Shown here in pieces: positions 5,522-5,561 of a DNA stretch of 5,561 bases; within the stretch, counting starts at the first letter, position 1, and every line of letters starts with the position of its first letter. A program made the position numbers and the translations under genes. The DNA is from Pseudomonadota bacterium (GTDB lineage: Bacteria > Pseudomonadota > Gammaproteobacteria > Burkholderiales > Burkholderiaceae_B). The DNA is taken from NCBI GenBank assembly GCA_023432075.1, contig JAEYVD010000505.1, forward strand, positions 1-5,561, given 5' to 3'. The notes below the pieces were generated by a model. That model had not been told where the DNA came from. It searched no databases and worked only from the letters and a program-made list of their open reading frames with translations.

Positions 5522-5561
5522 ATGCTTTCCCATTCCGCCCATCCACCGCCCCCCGGACTGC
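5522..5561 (+). CDS. Possible 5' end of a gene running off the window
   Basis: ATG at 5522 is preceded by AAGGAAAA about 8-14 bases upstream, a fair ribosome-binding site, and opens 13 codons (MLSHSAHPPPPGL) without a stop before the edge. The peptide is not one I recognise. It does not match the start I remember for MnmG/GidA, which often follows the origin in this group. The start may simply be leader sequence. Confidence 0.25.
   Translation, partial: MLSHSAHPPPPGL

Larger units (their letters stand above)
5077..5561. other. Gene-free region with origin-like signals
   Basis: About 485 bases without a convincing gene. The part next to the ClC start (5077-5239) is GC-rich and must hold that gene's promoter, though I could not identify clear -35/-10 boxes. 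A 14-base palindrome is at 5240-5253, DnaA boxes are at 5281 and 5460, weaker DnaA-like 9-mers lie between them, and an AT-rich stretch runs from 5471 to about 5515. Together this resembles a chromosomal origin or a DnaA-regulated promoter region. Confidence 0.6.

Noticed and set aside
1..5561. tRNA, rRNA, CRISPR arrays, insertion sequences, parS sites
   Set aside because: Looked for cloverleaf-like sequence, regularly spaced repeats, transposase motifs, terminal inverted repeats and the parS palindrome; none seen.

Overview
The window looks like chromosomal DNA of a high-GC betaproteobacterium. My best guess is the Alcaligenaceae (Bordetella/Achromobacter type), based on codon use, on the style of the ClC and GNAT proteins, and on resemblance of the left-hand genes to type VI secretion (T6SS) cargo of that group. 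No marker gene here proves the genus.

Left half (1-3149, + strand): a compact toxin/immunity-like island. It opens with the 3' part of a gene that starts outside the window. The encoded C-terminal region has a cluster of glycine/alanine-rich hydrophobic helices followed by a soluble tail, resembling the VasX/BTH_I2691 class of pore-forming T6SS effectors. Its stop overlaps (TAATG) the start of a 268-codon gene for a two-helix membrane protein with a C-terminal soluble domain (DUF6708-like from memory), the natural immunity candidate. A second copy of that gene lies at 2280-3149. It aligns with the first over all 268 residues without a gap and carries an extra 21-residue tail. The 136 bases between the copies resemble the 3' end of the effector gene, so the duplicated unit was probably 'effector tail + immunity gene'. 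A 46-codon open frame exactly bridges the two copies with ATGA and TGATG overlaps.

Middle (3166-3639, + strand): a GNAT N-acetyltransferase, ending in a long near-perfect inverted repeat (3621-3650) that contains its stop codon and looks like a bidirectional terminator shared with the convergent gene on its right.

Right (3697-5076, - strand): a ClC-family chloride transporter/channel without CBS domains. It keeps the gating glutamate and the C-terminal tyrosine, but lacks the GSGIP serine motif and the internal proton glutamate.

Far right (5077-5561): a gene-free stretch with two perfect, oppositely oriented DnaA boxes (5281-5289 and 5460-5468). The second is followed at once by a short GC patch and a strongly AT-rich segment. 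This is the layout of a bacterial replication origin or another DnaA-controlled region. A possible start codon at 5522 runs off the window edge. The effector/immunity genes are functionally linked to each other. GNAT and ClC look like unrelated housekeeping or accessory genes between that island and the putative origin.
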